DNA of 63,251 nucleotides from contig NZ_RHHT01000021.1 of assembly GCF_003710985.1 (NCBI RefSeq), positions 1 through 63,251 of the forward strand. Direction: 5' to 3'. The stretch is from Brevibacillus panacihumi (lineage in GTDB: Bacteria > Bacillota > Bacilli > Brevibacillales > Brevibacillaceae). The notes beneath the pieces are model-generated. The model saw only the letters and a program-made list of their open reading frames with translations, was not told where the DNA came from and ran no database searches. Position numbers and translations under genes: made by a program. Shown here one piece after another: positions 54,223 through 62,113 of the stretch. How positions within the stretch are numbered: position 1 is the stretch's first letter; each line of letters starts with the position of its first letter.

Positions 54223-55020
54223 ATGCTGCAGAATATCGCTATCGGTCAATATGTGCCGGGACAATCGTTTCTCCATCGTGCAGATCCGCGGAGCAAACTG
54301 CTTTTTATCATCGTATTTGCCACGTTGGTATTTTTGGCGAACAATACGATTACGTATTCGATCCTCATTGTTTTTACGACTTTTTCCATTCTCCTTTCCC
54401 GGCTCTCTCTTACCTATATCCTGAAAAGCCTGAAGCCGGTCTGGTTCTTGATCCTCTTTACCGTCGTACTCCATATTTTCATAACCAAAGGCGGAACCGT
54501 CTACTATCAGCTAGGCAGCTTCACCATTGAGGAGCAAGGGTTACGGCAAGCCATCTTTATCTCCATACGTCTCGGTCTTCTTATTCTTTTTAGCTCTTTG
54601 CTGACGTTGACGACCTCGCCGATGGATTTGACAGAAGGCCTGGAGCGTTTGCTCGGACCTTTTGGCCGCATCGGTGTTCCTGTCCATGAGATCGCATTGA
54701 TGATGTCAATCGCCTTGCGCTTCATCCCGACGCTGATGGAGGAGACGGACAAGATCATCAAGGCTCAGACAGCAAGAGGTGCCGATTTTACCAGCGGGAA
54801 TCTGGTGCGCAGAGCGAAAAATCTGATACCGATCGCGATTCCGCTGTTTGTCAGCGCGTTTCGGCGTGCCGAGGAACTCGCATTGGCGATGGAGGCGCGG
54901 GGATACCGTGGCGGGGTAGGCAGAACGCGTCTGAACAAGCTGCGTTTTTCCTGGCGTGACAGCATGATCGCGGTGGCTGCGGTATTGCTGATTCTTGCGG
55001 TAGGGTGGTGGCGTACATGA
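54223..55020 (+). CDS. ecfT: Energy-coupling factor transporter transmembrane protein EcfT
   Basis: A 265-residue membrane scaffold with an N-terminal signature (GQYVPGQSFLHRADPRSKLL), several hydrophobic segments, and two coupling-helix Ala-Arg-Gly motifs (TARGADF and MEARGYRG) that contact the ATPases. Different S components elsewhere in the genome supply substrate specificity. Overlaps truA by four bases. Confidence 0.95.
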   Translation: MLQNIAIGQYVPGQSFLHRADPRSKLLFIIVFATLVFLANNTITYSILIVFTTFSILLSRLSLTYILKSLKPVWFLILFTVVLHIFITKGGTVYYQLGSFTIEEQGLRQAIFISIRLGLLILFSSLLTLTTSPMDLTEGLERLLGPFGRIGVPVHEIALMMSIALRFIPTLMEETDKIIKAQTARGADFTSGNLVRRAKNLIPIAIPLFVSAFRRAEELALAMEARGYRGGVGRTRLNKLRFSWRDSMIAVAAVLLILAVGWWRT

Positions 55021-55772
55021 GGCGGCTCAAATGCGTCGTCGCATATGACGGAACCGACTACAGCGGCTTTCAGGTTCAGCCGGATCAGATCACGATCCAG
55101 GGGGAGATTGAGGCTGCTCTCGAGCGAGTAACCGGAGAAAAGATCCAGATCTTTGGGTCAGGGCGTACGGACGCCGGGGTGCATGCGCGCGGCCAGGTGA
55201 TACATTTTGACACAGCCAGCCACATCCCGCTGGACAAGTGGCGTTTTGTGTTGAATAACCAACTGCCCGACGCGATTGTCATACGCTCGGTCGAAGAGGC
55301 AGATGCGTCCTTCCACGCTCGGTTTGACGTTCGGGTAAAAGAGTACCGCTACTGCATCGACAATAACCCGGTAGCGGACGTATTTCGCCATCGGTATGCC
55401 GACCATATTCGCTTTCCGCTTGATGTGGAGGCGATGCAGCAGGCGGCTTCGCATCTGGTGGGGGAGCATGACTTTACCTCTTTTTGTTCGGCCAAAACCT
55501 TTGTCGAGGACAAGGTGCGCACCGTCTATCACTTATCCGTAGACCGCCTTGGTCATGAGGTGTGGGTGACTTGTCGGGGCAACGGTTTTTTATACAACAT
55601 GGTTCGCATTATCGTCGGGACATTGGTGGAAGTCGGACAGGGAAAAAGAGACCCGAACGAGGTAAAAGAGATTCTTGCGGCATGTGATCGGGAGCGAGCT
55701 GGAAAAACAGCGCCAGCCAAGGGCTTGACGATGTGGGAAGTCTTCTACGATGGACAGATTTCCAAAGATTAG
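55017..55772 (+). CDS. truA: tRNA pseudouridine(38-40) synthase TruA
   Basis: A 251-residue enzyme modifying the anticodon arm. The catalytic Asp lies in GSGRTDAGVHARGQ near residues 47-60; RVKEYRYCI and GNGFLYNMVRIIVGTLVEVG are conserved. ATG at 55017 overlaps the ecfT stop (ATGA) with AGGGTGGTGG upstream; an in-frame GTG at 55005 is possible. Confidence 0.95.
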   Translation: MRRLKCVVAYDGTDYSGFQVQPDQITIQGEIEAALERVTGEKIQIFGSGRTDAGVHARGQVIHFDTASHIPLDKWRFVLNNQLPDAIVIRSVEEADASFHARFDVRVKEYRYCIDNNPVADVFRHRYADHIRFPLDVEAMQQAASHLVGEHDFTSFCSAKTFVEDKVRTVYHLSVDRLGHEVWVTCRGNGFLYNMVRIIVGTLVEVGQGKRDPNEVKEILAACDRERAGKTAPAKGLTMWEVFYDGQISKD

Positions 55773-55787
55773 CCTTGGAGATGGCAC

Positions 55788-55816
55788 TTGACTCTGACAC
55801 CTCTATGTAGTACGAT
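55788..55816 (+). promoter_or_regulatory. SigA promoter of rplM-rpsI
   Basis: TTGACT (55788-55793), 17-base spacer and TACGAT (55811-55816), starting 16 bases after truA. Confidence 0.8.
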
Positions 55817-55826
55817 ATTCCTTGGT

Positions 55827-55980
55827 ATTTTAACCCCGCCTAGCCCCACTCTAGCCCCGGGAATTAAAATAAGAAGATCGTATTTATATGGAACACCTGG
55901 AGAAGTTGCTCACCCGTTACAGTTTGCAATTTTCTCTTTTGAATGTTTGGTTATAGCATTTGCGTTAGGCAAGATATTTA
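55827..55980 (+). promoter_or_regulatory. Probable L13 leader
   Basis: The ~170-base leader of rplM starts with a hairpin in which ATTTTAA-CCCCG pairs with CGGG-AA-TTAAAAT (55827-55870) and an inner CTAG/CTAG. An unstructured-looking stretch with GGAACACCTGGAGAAGT follows up to the ribosome binding site. Firmicute rplM genes carry a known autogenous L13 leader; position and length fit, but I cannot confirm the family by eye. Confidence 0.5.
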
Positions 55981-55992
55981 GGAGGGACAAAC

Positions 55993-56430
55993 ATGCGTAC
56001 CACATATATGGCGAAACCGCTCGAAGTAGAGCGCAAATGGTACATCGTTGACGCAGAAGGTCAAACGCTGGGCCGTCTGGCTAGCGAAGTAGCTTCGATT
56101 CTGCGCGGTAAACTGAAACCGGAATTCACTCCTCACGTTGATGCTGGCGATTTCGTAATCGTCATCAACGCTGACAAAGTGAAATTGACTGGTAACAAGC
56201 TGCAAGACAAAATTTACTACACTCACTCCCTGTATCCAGGTGGTTTGAAAAAGACTACGGCTGGCGACATGTTGAACAAAAAGCCAGAGCGTATGTTCGA
56301 ACTCGCTGTAAAAGGTATGCTGCCTAAAAACAGCCTGGGACGTCAAATGTTCACCAAGCTGAAAGTATACGCTGGTACTGAGCATCCACATGCAGCACAA
56401 AAACCAGAAGTTTGGCAAATCCGCGGTTAA
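55993..56430 (+). CDS. rplM: 50S ribosomal protein L13
   Basis: A 145-residue L13: [34 protein letters not shown] and the [16 protein letters not shown] [17 protein letters not shown] segment match. ATG at 55993 follows TTAGGAGGG. rpsI follows after 20 bases. Confidence 0.97.
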   Translation: MRTTYMAKPLEVERKWYIVDAEGQTLGRLASEVASILRGKLKPEFTPHVDAGDFVIVINADKVKLTGNKLQDKIYYTHSLYPGGLKKTTAGDMLNKKPERMFELAVKGMLPKNSLGRQMFTKLKVYAGTEHPHAAQKPEVWQIRG

Positions 56431-56450
56431 GGTAAAGGGAGGAAATATAC

Positions 56451-56843
56451 GTGGCACAAGTACAATACTACGGTACAGGTCGTCGTAAGCACTCCGTAGC
56501 ACGTGTTCGCCTGGTTCCAGGTGAAGGTCGCATCGTGATCAACAAACGTGAAATGGATACTTACTTTGGTTTGGAAACGCTGAAATTGATCGTAAAACAA
56601 CCACTCGTTTTGACTGAAACACTGGGTCGCTACGATGTATTGGTTAACGTAAACGGTGGCGGAACAACTGGTCAAGCTGGTGCAATCCGTCATGGTGTAG
56701 CACGCGCTCTGCTGAAAGCAGATCCGGAATTGCGCGGCGCTCTGAAACGCGCTGGCTTCCTGACTCGCGATCCTCGTATGAAAGAGCGTAAAAAATACGG
56801 CTTGAAAGCAGCTCGTCGCGCGCCTCAATTCTCCAAGCGCTAA
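56451..56843 (+). CDS. rpsI: 30S ribosomal protein S9
   Basis: A 130-residue S9 with [19 protein letters not shown] at the start and the C-terminal RRAPQFSKR tail that reaches the P-site tRNA. Start GTG at 56451 follows AAAGGGAGG. Followed by a terminator. Confidence 0.97.
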   Translation: MAQVQYYGTGRRKHSVARVRLVPGEGRIVINKREMDTYFGLETLKLIVKQPLVLTETLGRYDVLVNVNGGGTTGQAGAIRHGVARALLKADPELRGALKRAGFLTRDPRMKERKKYGLKAARRAPQFSKR

Positions 56844-56865
56844 TTGCTCGCCTACAAGCATGTTC

Positions 56866-56901
56866 ACCCCTGGCCTTTATCGGTCAGGGGTTTTTACTTT
56901 T
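56866..56901. terminator. Terminator of rplM-rpsI, possibly bidirectional
   Basis: ACCCCTGGCC and GGTCAGGGGTTT form a stem with loop TTTATC and one mismatch, then TTTTTACTTTTT. It is framed by an outer inverted repeat TAATTGCTC (56841-56849)/GAGCAATTA (56903-56911) that reaches the convergent gene's stop codon. Confidence 0.85.
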
Positions 56902-56908
56902 TGAGCAA

Positions 56909-57718
56909 TTACCTGGGTTTGATTCCTTCAACAGCCAGCATGTACAGGGTTTGGGATTGAGCGGTTTTCTCCATCCAATCCAAATATTCCATTTCGGCTC
57001 GGGCGCGTTCAGCTTCCGTTACATATCCGTCCTGGACCATTTGGAGTCCTCTGCTGCCAGCCACATCTGCCCAAATGCGGACGCGAGACAAAAAGTCCGG
57101 ATCTGTTTTTGTTGTCGTCTCGTGTTGAGGGGTTATCGAAACGTTTTCGAATCCAAGCTTGTGAAACAGTTCTGGAAGATGGTCAGCAATTTCGTTATCC
57201 ATTCCGGCATCCGAACGCCATTTTAAAAAGGCGGAGTAGAAGGATTTCATACTGAGCGGAGGTTCAGGCTCCCACGCTATTTTCTCGTGGTTGTAGTCGA
57301 GAATCAGGATGCGACCGCCTGGTTTGGCTGCAGCTTTCAGCTTTTGTAATGCCTCTGCCGGACTGGATAGCCATTGCAGAACTCTTGCGGAGGTAACAAT
57401 ATCGAATTCTTCCTTGAATGGTAGATCGAAAATATCTGCAGTCATAAACGACAGCCCGGGAATCTCATTATGTGTTTGGCGCGCTTTTTCTATAAGAGCT
57501 GGATTGCTGTCTATACCGACCACACGTCCTGCGGGACCGATCATTTTGGCGATCCCATAGGTAATCGCTCCGGTGCCGCAGCCAACGTCCAGCACGTTGA
57601 GTCCTTCTGTAAGAAGCTCCGCCAGCCTTTTGTGAGAAGACTCCAATGTTCTTGCTTCTAGTACGTGAGTAGCCTTTCCCGAGAGCGCCGCCCTTTTTCG
57701 AGCCAAATCCGAGTCCAT
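56909..57718 (-). CDS. Class I SAM-dependent methyltransferase
   Basis: A 269-residue protein on the minus strand with motif I NVLDVGCGTGAITYGIAK near residues 41-58, motif II VVGIDSNPALIEKAR, and FDIVTSARVLQWLSSP near 105. This is the UbiE/YcgJ-like fold; the substrate is unknown. ATG at 57718 follows GGGAGGGG. It is convergent with rpsI and divergent from cwlD, an insertion into the otherwise B. subtilis-like order. Confidence 0.85.
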   Translation of the reverse strand: MDSDLARKRAALSGKATHVLEARTLESSHKRLAELLTEGLNVLDVGCGTGAITYGIAKMIGPAGRVVGIDSNPALIEKARQTHNEIPGLSFMTADIFDLPFKEEFDIVTSARVLQWLSSPAEALQKLKAAAKPGGRILILDYNHEKIAWEPEPPLSMKSFYSAFLKWRSDAGMDNEIADHLPELFHKLGFENVSITPQHETTTKTDPDFLSRVRIWADVAGSRGLQMVQDGYVTEAERARAEMEYLDWMEKTAQSQTLYMLAVEGIKPR

Positions 57719-57789
57719 TCATACCCCTCCCACCGTCTTTTTCCATTATTTTATATTAGTATAAACTTTGTCAAACATCAGTCCCGCGG

Positions 57790-57818
57790 TCATATTTGTC
57801 CACGTTTGTCCATAAGAT
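57790..57818 (+). promoter_or_regulatory. SigE-like promoter of cwlD
   Basis: TCATATT (57790-57796), a 14-base spacer and CATAAGAT (57811-57818) match the sporulation SigE consensus (KMATATT, 13-15 bases, CATACAMT). It lies 32 bases upstream of cwlD, which is under sporulation sigma factors in B. subtilis. Confidence 0.6.
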
Positions 57819-57850
57819 GGAACGAGAATGGGACAAAGGGGCGGTAGACA

Positions 57851-58567
57851 GTGACACGTAAAGGAATAGGCTGGATACTGGCTTTTGCTTTATTAATGGT
57901 GTTGTTTACCTATGAAGCACCCGATCGCTCCTCGTGGATGGCGTGGTCGCTGCCATTGGCCGGGACTGTGATCGCGATTGATCCGGGACATGGAGGAAAG
58001 GATGGCGGAGCGATATCCGCTGACGGCGGCGTGGTGGAAAAGGAAGTGACGCTGGCGATCAGCATGTATCTGCGGGACTTTCTTCAGCAATCCGGTGCGT
58101 ATGTCATCATGACGAGAGAAGAGGACAAGGATTTGGCATCCCCGGAAGCGGATCAAAATCGCAGGCGAAAGTCAGAGGATATACGAAATCGGGTCAAGTT
58201 TATCAATGAGCATGCTCCCGATTTTTTGATCAGCATTCATGTAAATTCGATTCCATCCCCGAAATGGTCCGGAGCCCAAACCTTTTATGCACCCGCCTTC
58301 AAAAAGAGCCAGGAGATGTCTTATCTGATCCAGGATGAAATCAAGCGTGTAATCGGCAATACCGACCGGGTTCCAAGCAAAACGGAAAAGGTGTTTTTAA
58401 TCAGGGAGGTCACTTGTCCGGCAGTGCTGGTGGAGGTCGGATTTGTCAGCAACACCAAGGAGGCCGAACAGCTGCGCTCCGTCGATTATCAAAAAGCCAT
58501 GGCAAATGCGATTTATCAGGGAATCCTAAGACAGTACGCCGGGGAAAAAGCGCCAACTGCACCGTAA
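57851..58567 (+). CDS. cwlD: N-acetylmuramoyl-L-alanine amidase CwlD
   Basis: A 238-residue zinc amidase that, with PdaA, forms muramic lactam in spore cortex, needed for germination. An N-terminal membrane anchor (residues ~7-25) precedes the Amidase_3 domain with IAIDPGHGGKDGG (zinc His), the VEKEV Glu, ISIHVNS (His) and VLVEVGFVSNTKE (catalytic Glu). Start GTG at 57851 follows GGGGCGG. Next is salA as in B. subtilis. Confidence 0.95.
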   Translation: MTRKGIGWILAFALLMVLFTYEAPDRSSWMAWSLPLAGTVIAIDPGHGGKDGGAISADGGVVEKEVTLAISMYLRDFLQQSGAYVIMTREEDKDLASPEADQNRRRKSEDIRNRVKFINEHAPDFLISIHVNSIPSPKWSGAQTFYAPAFKKSQEMSYLIQDEIKRVIGNTDRVPSKTEKVFLIREVTCPAVLVEVGFVSNTKEAEQLRSVDYQKAMANAIYQGILRQYAGEKAPTAP

Positions 58568-58603
58568 GTGGTGCTCCCCGGTGTTCCTGTGTTTCGAGTG
58601 TGC

Positions 58604-58609
58604 TATAAT
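58604..58609 (+). promoter_or_regulatory. Extended -10 promoter of salA
   Basis: TGCTATAAT (58601-58609) is a perfect extended -10; the hexamer 17 bases further up (GTGTTC) is a poor -35. It lies 70 bases before the gene. Confidence 0.55.
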
Positions 58610-58678
58610 GTACCCGCATGGCTTTCGCAAAGCGTAAAGAAGCAAAAAATGTAGTCAAGTATAGATGGGGGGATCAGC

Positions 58679-59776
58679 ATGTTAACCAAGGAGAAGGTTC
58701 TCGAAGCATTGCGTGATGTAAAAGATCCTGAGATTAATCGCAGTCTGGTTGAATTGAATATGATTCGCGACATTCAGATCGAAGGAACTGCCATCAGTCT
58801 TACGGTGGTATTGACCATTTCGGGATGTCCATTAAAAGCAAAAATTGAAGATGATGTCGTCTCTGCCTTGAAGGCTCTGGGAGCGGAAGAAGTGAAGCTG
58901 CAATTCGGGGCGATGACGGATGAGGAGAGAGCGGCACTAAGCGCGCAGTTGCGCGGGAATCAGACACACAATATGACGCCTGGAAAAACGCCTTTGCTCA
59001 ATCCAATCCTGGACAAGGATTCGGCGACGACCTTTATCGCGATTACGTCAGGAAAAGGCGGGGTTGGAAAATCTACGGTGACGGTAAACCTGGCAGTTGC
59101 GCTGGCGCGTCTGGGCAAGAAGGTCGGGATTATTGATGCTGACATCTACGGGTTCAGTGTACCGGATATGATGAACATCGATCAGCGTCCAACAGTCATC
59201 GGCGAGACGATTCTTCCGGTGGAAAAGCAAAACGTGAAGGTCATGTCGATGGGATTCTTCGTCGAGGACAACGCACCGGTGATCTGGCGTGGTCCGATGC
59301 TGGGCAAAATGCTTCGCAACTTTTTCACAGAAGTTCACTGGGGTGAAGAATTAGACTACTTGCTGCTGGACTTGCCTCCAGGAACAGGGGATATGGCACT
59401 GGATGTGCACACGATGATTCCGCAAAGCATGGAAATCGTCGTGACCACTCCGCATCCTACAGCTGCTTTTGTAGCGGCGCGGGCAGGAGCGATGGCCAAA
59501 CGGACTGGTCACGAAATCCTGGGTGTCGTCGAGAATATGGCTTGGTACGAAGCGAAGGATGGTTCCAAAGAATATGTGTTCGGACGCGGTGGAGGCGCGA
59601 AGCTTGCTGAGACGCTGACTTGTGATTTGCTGGCCCAGATCCCACTCGGACAGCCGGAAAATCACCCCTCTGAGCCGGATTATTCCCCATCCATCTACAA
59701 GCAGGACAGTCCAATTGGGCAGATCTATCTCGACATGGCAAAGCGTGTCGCGCAGAAATGTGAGACACAAGCATAA
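58679..59776 (+). CDS. salA: Mrp/NBP35-family P-loop ATPase (SalA/ApbC-like)
   Basis: A 365-residue protein with an N-terminal MIP18 domain (residues ~5-75) and a Mrp ATPase domain with the deviant Walker A SGKGGVGKST near residues 124-133 and LLLDLPPGTGDM near 225. Members carry Fe-S clusters to targets; the B. subtilis homologue SalA regulates scoC. I see no late CxxC pair that would be expected of a cluster-bridging Mrp. ATG at 58679 follows GGGGGGATC. Position after cwlD supports orthology. Confidence 0.9.
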   Translation: MLTKEKVLEALRDVKDPEINRSLVELNMIRDIQIEGTAISLTVVLTISGCPLKAKIEDDVVSALKALGAEEVKLQFGAMTDEERAALSAQLRGNQTHNMTPGKTPLLNPILDKDSATTFIAITSGKGGVGKSTVTVNLAVALARLGKKVGIIDADIYGFSVPDMMNIDQRPTVIGETILPVEKQNVKVMSMGFFVEDNAPVIWRGPMLGKMLRNFFTEVHWGEELDYLLLDLPPGTGDMALDVHTMIPQSMEIVVTTPHPTAAFVAARAGAMAKRTGHEILGVVENMAWYEAKDGSKEYVFGRGGGAKLAETLTCDLLAQIPLGQPENHPSEPDYSPSIYKQDSPIGQIYLDMAKRVAQKCETQA

Positions 59777-59785
59777 GGATGGAAA

Positions 59786-59820
59786 AAAGGTGGGCTCGTG
59801 TTGAGCTCACCTTTGCTTTT
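59786..59820. terminator. Bidirectional terminator between salA and gerD
   Basis: AAAGGTGGGCTC (59786-59797) and GAGCTCACCTTT (59803-59814) form a 12-bp stem with one G-U pair and a 5-base loop; GCTTTT follows on plus and A6 precedes, giving T6 on minus. Confidence 0.85.
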
Positions 59821-60472
59821 ATTGCGATCCGCCGCCTTCTCCTCCGCCGCTTTCGCCACCACCAGCGCCGCCGCCACCACCGCCGCCTTGTCCTTTTTTC
59901 TTGGACTTCAGTTCCTTTGGCTTGGTCATTTCTTCGGATACCTTCGTCATAAGCTGCATTAATTCTGCTTGAAATAATGGGCTTTGCAAGGATTCCTTCA
60001 TGATCGTCATGGTTTGCTGGCGATAGGCAGAGCTTTTCATCAAATCCATCAGGTTTTTTTCAAACTCCGGATCTTTCATGACTGTCACTAAGTCTTTTTG
60101 ATACTCAGGGTCCTTCATCAGGTCCTTCATCAATTTTTTTTGCTCATCTTTCATCGACTTGGCCAGCGTGCTGGCAAATTTGGGGTCTTTAAAGGCCTCT
60201 TTAATGTGAGGACTGCTGGGATTGGTCATGCTTTGGATCAGCGTAGTGCGCACCGTGGATTCATCCAACATGATGTTCTGCTTGAACTTTTCGTCCTTCA
60301 TCATCTTTTCCACGGATTTTTTGGCTTCTTCCGTCTGCAATATGTCCAGCACCATGTCTTTCATGCTTTTATAATCTGGCTGAGACGAACCTTGCCCTTG
60401 TCCGCTTGAGCAGCTCGAGAGAAGCAGACAGGCGATCACTAGCAGCCAAGCAGGGAAAGCCATTTTCTTCAT
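59819..60472 (-). CDS. gerD: Spore germination lipoprotein GerD
   Basis: A 217-residue lipoprotein on the minus strand that clusters germinant receptors in the inner spore membrane. The signal peptide ends at lipobox LSSC with C21. The GerD core (residues ~40-165) is full of Met-Lys-Asp-Pro repeats (MKDEKF, MKDEQK, MKDPEY, MKDPEF). A Lys-rich linker leads to an extreme Gly tail from ~193 to 217. ATG at 60472 follows AAGGAGGTG. Convergent with salA, the order known in B. subtilis. Confidence 0.92.
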   Translation of the reverse strand: MKKMAFPAWLLVIACLLLSSCSSGQGQGSSQPDYKSMKDMVLDILQTEEAKKSVEKMMKDEKFKQNIMLDESTVRTTLIQSMTNPSSPHIKEAFKDPKFASTLAKSMKDEQKKLMKDLMKDPEYQKDLVTVMKDPEFEKNLMDLMKSSAYRQQTMTIMKESLQSPLFQAELMQLMTKVSEEMTKPKELKSKKKGQGGGGGGGAGGGESGGGEGGGSQ

Positions 60473-60600
60473 GGGGTGGACACCTCCTTCTTTAACTTTC
60501 GCCTATGAGTAACGTGTGCATTTTGTTTTGTTCTTACGCTAGTATTTTCTTTCTTGCATTGGTACAATCATAAGCGAATGTGGATTGGAGGGGCTGTCGG

Positions 60601-61188
60601 GTGAGTTTACGCAAATATGGCTGGCTGTTTATCACTACCTTGCTGCTTGGTGGGCTTGGTGGGATTCTGGTCGCCATTATTTTTGACTGGGCCAAAATGA
60701 CAGAAGGGGATATGGGCAATTTTTTTATGGGGATGCTCATGTACCTGTTGTATGGCATGACGATTAGTATCGTTTCTCAAATGGGCTTCTTTGCCTATAT
60801 GACGATTAATTATTTTGCAAAAACGATTATTCGCTCTGCATCATTGTGGCGGAGCATCCAGATTTTCCTCGTGTTGTTTGCCTTTTTTGATATGGTTTAC
60901 CTGCGCTATAATTCACTGGGTAATGGGGGCTCGGTACTCCCGTTCTTTTTTGAACCTACGATGCTCCTGATCGTAGCGGTTGCAACCGCATATGGAAAAG
61001 TAAGTGTGACGAATCGGAATGCGTTTGTTCCGACGCTGTTTTTTATGTTTGTGGCGACGGCAATGGAGTGGATTCCAGCGTTAAAGGAAAATGGTGTCCA
61101 TGCGACGTTTTCCATGCTGGTTCCTTTATTGTTCTGCAACGTATGGCAAGTGATGCAACTGCATCGAGTGTTAAAAACAGAAAGCTGA
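60601..61188 (+). CDS. kbaA: KinB-signalling pathway activation protein KbaA
   Basis: A 195-residue membrane protein with about six hydrophobic segments, starting SLRKYGWLFITTLLLGG. In B. subtilis KbaA is needed for KinB activity in the sporulation phosphorelay. Start GTG at 60601 follows GGAGGGG; an in-frame GTG at 60580 precedes that site. TACAAT at 60563-60568 may be its -10, with a poor -35. No kinB is in this window. Confidence 0.9.
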   Translation: MSLRKYGWLFITTLLLGGLGGILVAIIFDWAKMTEGDMGNFFMGMLMYLLYGMTISIVSQMGFFAYMTINYFAKTIIRSASLWRSIQIFLVLFAFFDMVYLRYNSLGNGGSVLPFFFEPTMLLIVAVATAYGKVSVTNRNAFVPTLFFMFVATAMEWIPALKENGVHATFSMLVPLLFCNVWQVMQLHRVLKTES

Positions 61189-61213
61189 CCCCATTTTGGA
61201 GGCCAGCTTTTTG
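61181..61213. terminator. Terminator between kbaA and pdaB
   Basis: AAAGCTGACC pairs with GGCCAGCTTT (one A-C mismatch) and TTT follows. It overlaps the kbaA stop codon and lies at the end of the convergent pdaB. Confidence 0.75.
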
Positions 61214-61214
61214 C

Positions 61215-61988
61215 TTACTTTACTTCCTGACTTTTTACTTGGGTGCCGGAAATCAATTCGGATACAGTGACAAATTCATATCCTTGCTTCCGAAGCTTGT
61301 CGATAATGACAGGGAGCGCCAAATGCGTCTCTTTGCTGGAATCGCTGGCATGCATTAGAACGATATCGCCAGGATGGGCTTTGGAGAGAACGTTATTGAT
61401 GATGACATCGGTGCCGGGGTTCGTCCAATCCTGTGAGTCCGTGTCCCATTGGATAACGGTGTATCCCAAGCTGTTGGCAATTGTCAGGACGCGTTTGTCG
61501 ATATCGCCGTTGGGTAGACGAATCAGGCTTGGCTTCTTGCCAGTCATTTCGGTGAGAATGGAGTCGGCACGGCGAATTTGCGAACGAATCTCGTCATCGG
61601 AGTACTTGGTGTAGAATTCGTGCTTATGACCGTGCGATCCGATTTCAAATCCATCCTCCTTGATCCTTTTTACCGTGTCCTGATGGCGCTGTGCCCAGGA
61701 AGAAGAGAGGAAAAAGGATGCCTTGACGTTCTTTTCCTTCAGGATATCGAGGATCGGCACGGCTCGCGTCTCTCCCCAGCTAATGTCAAAGGTAAGGGCG
61801 ATCTTCTTTTCCTTGGTGTCGACCTTATAGATGGCATGCGGCCCCTGCGCCTGTTCTTGGGGTTGTTCAGAGAAGGCGGATAGGGTGTCTCGTTCATGGT
61901 AACCCAGCACGACTGCCAGCAAAAGCGTGGCGCCAACAATCAAAATTTGCTTTAGTCGTTGTGCGCTGACGACGAAGATATATCTCAT
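61215..61988 (-). CDS. pdaB: Polysaccharide deacetylase family sporulation protein PdaB
   Basis: A 257-residue protein on the minus strand. An N-terminal membrane anchor (residues ~13-30) precedes a NodB deacetylase domain: the motif 1 is ALTFDISWGE, where FDIS replaces the usual FDDG-type Asp pair, motif 2 is SHGHKH, motif 3 RLPNGDI and LMHASD is motif 5. The missing second Asp is typical of PdaB-type proteins and makes deacetylase activity uncertain. ATG at 61988 follows AAAGGAGGTG. Needed for spore survival in B. subtilis. Confidence 0.92.
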   Translation of the reverse strand: MRYIFVVSAQRLKQILIVGATLLLAVVLGYHERDTLSAFSEQPQEQAQGPHAIYKVDTKEKKIALTFDISWGETRAVPILDILKEKNVKASFFLSSSWAQRHQDTVKRIKEDGFEIGSHGHKHEFYTKYSDDEIRSQIRRADSILTEMTGKKPSLIRLPNGDIDKRVLTIANSLGYTVIQWDTDSQDWTNPGTDVIINNVLSKAHPGDIVLMHASDSSKETHLALPVIIDKLRKQGYEFVTVSELISGTQVKSQEVK

Positions 61989-62015
61989 GGATAAGCACCT
62001 CCTTTGTCCGATATC

Positions 62016-62043
62016 AGTTTATGCGGATCAGACAAGGATATTC
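62016..62043 (-). promoter_or_regulatory. SigE-like promoter of pdaB
   Basis: On the minus strand GAATATC (62043-62037), a 13-base spacer and CATAAACT (62023-62016) match the SigE -35 in 6 of 7 and -10 in 7 of 8 positions, about 28 bases before the start codon. Confidence 0.5.
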
Positions 62044-62044
62044 T

Positions 62045-62074
62045 TTGGTGGATCGACTATTGGTGAGGTAAAAT
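62045..62074 (+). promoter_or_regulatory. Weak promoter candidate for the SpoIIM-family gene
   Basis: TTGGTG (62045-62050), 18-base spacer and TAAAAT (62069-62074). It overlaps the divergent pdaB promoter region. Confidence 0.35.
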
Positions 62075-62113
62075 GAATATAGTGGAATTATTGGGATATG
62101 GAGGAGCGTGCGT

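Noticed and set aside
60473..60600. SigG promoter for gerD
   Set aside because: I searched the minus strand for the SigG -35/-10 pair and found no convincing match, although gerD is SigG-dependent in B. subtilis.
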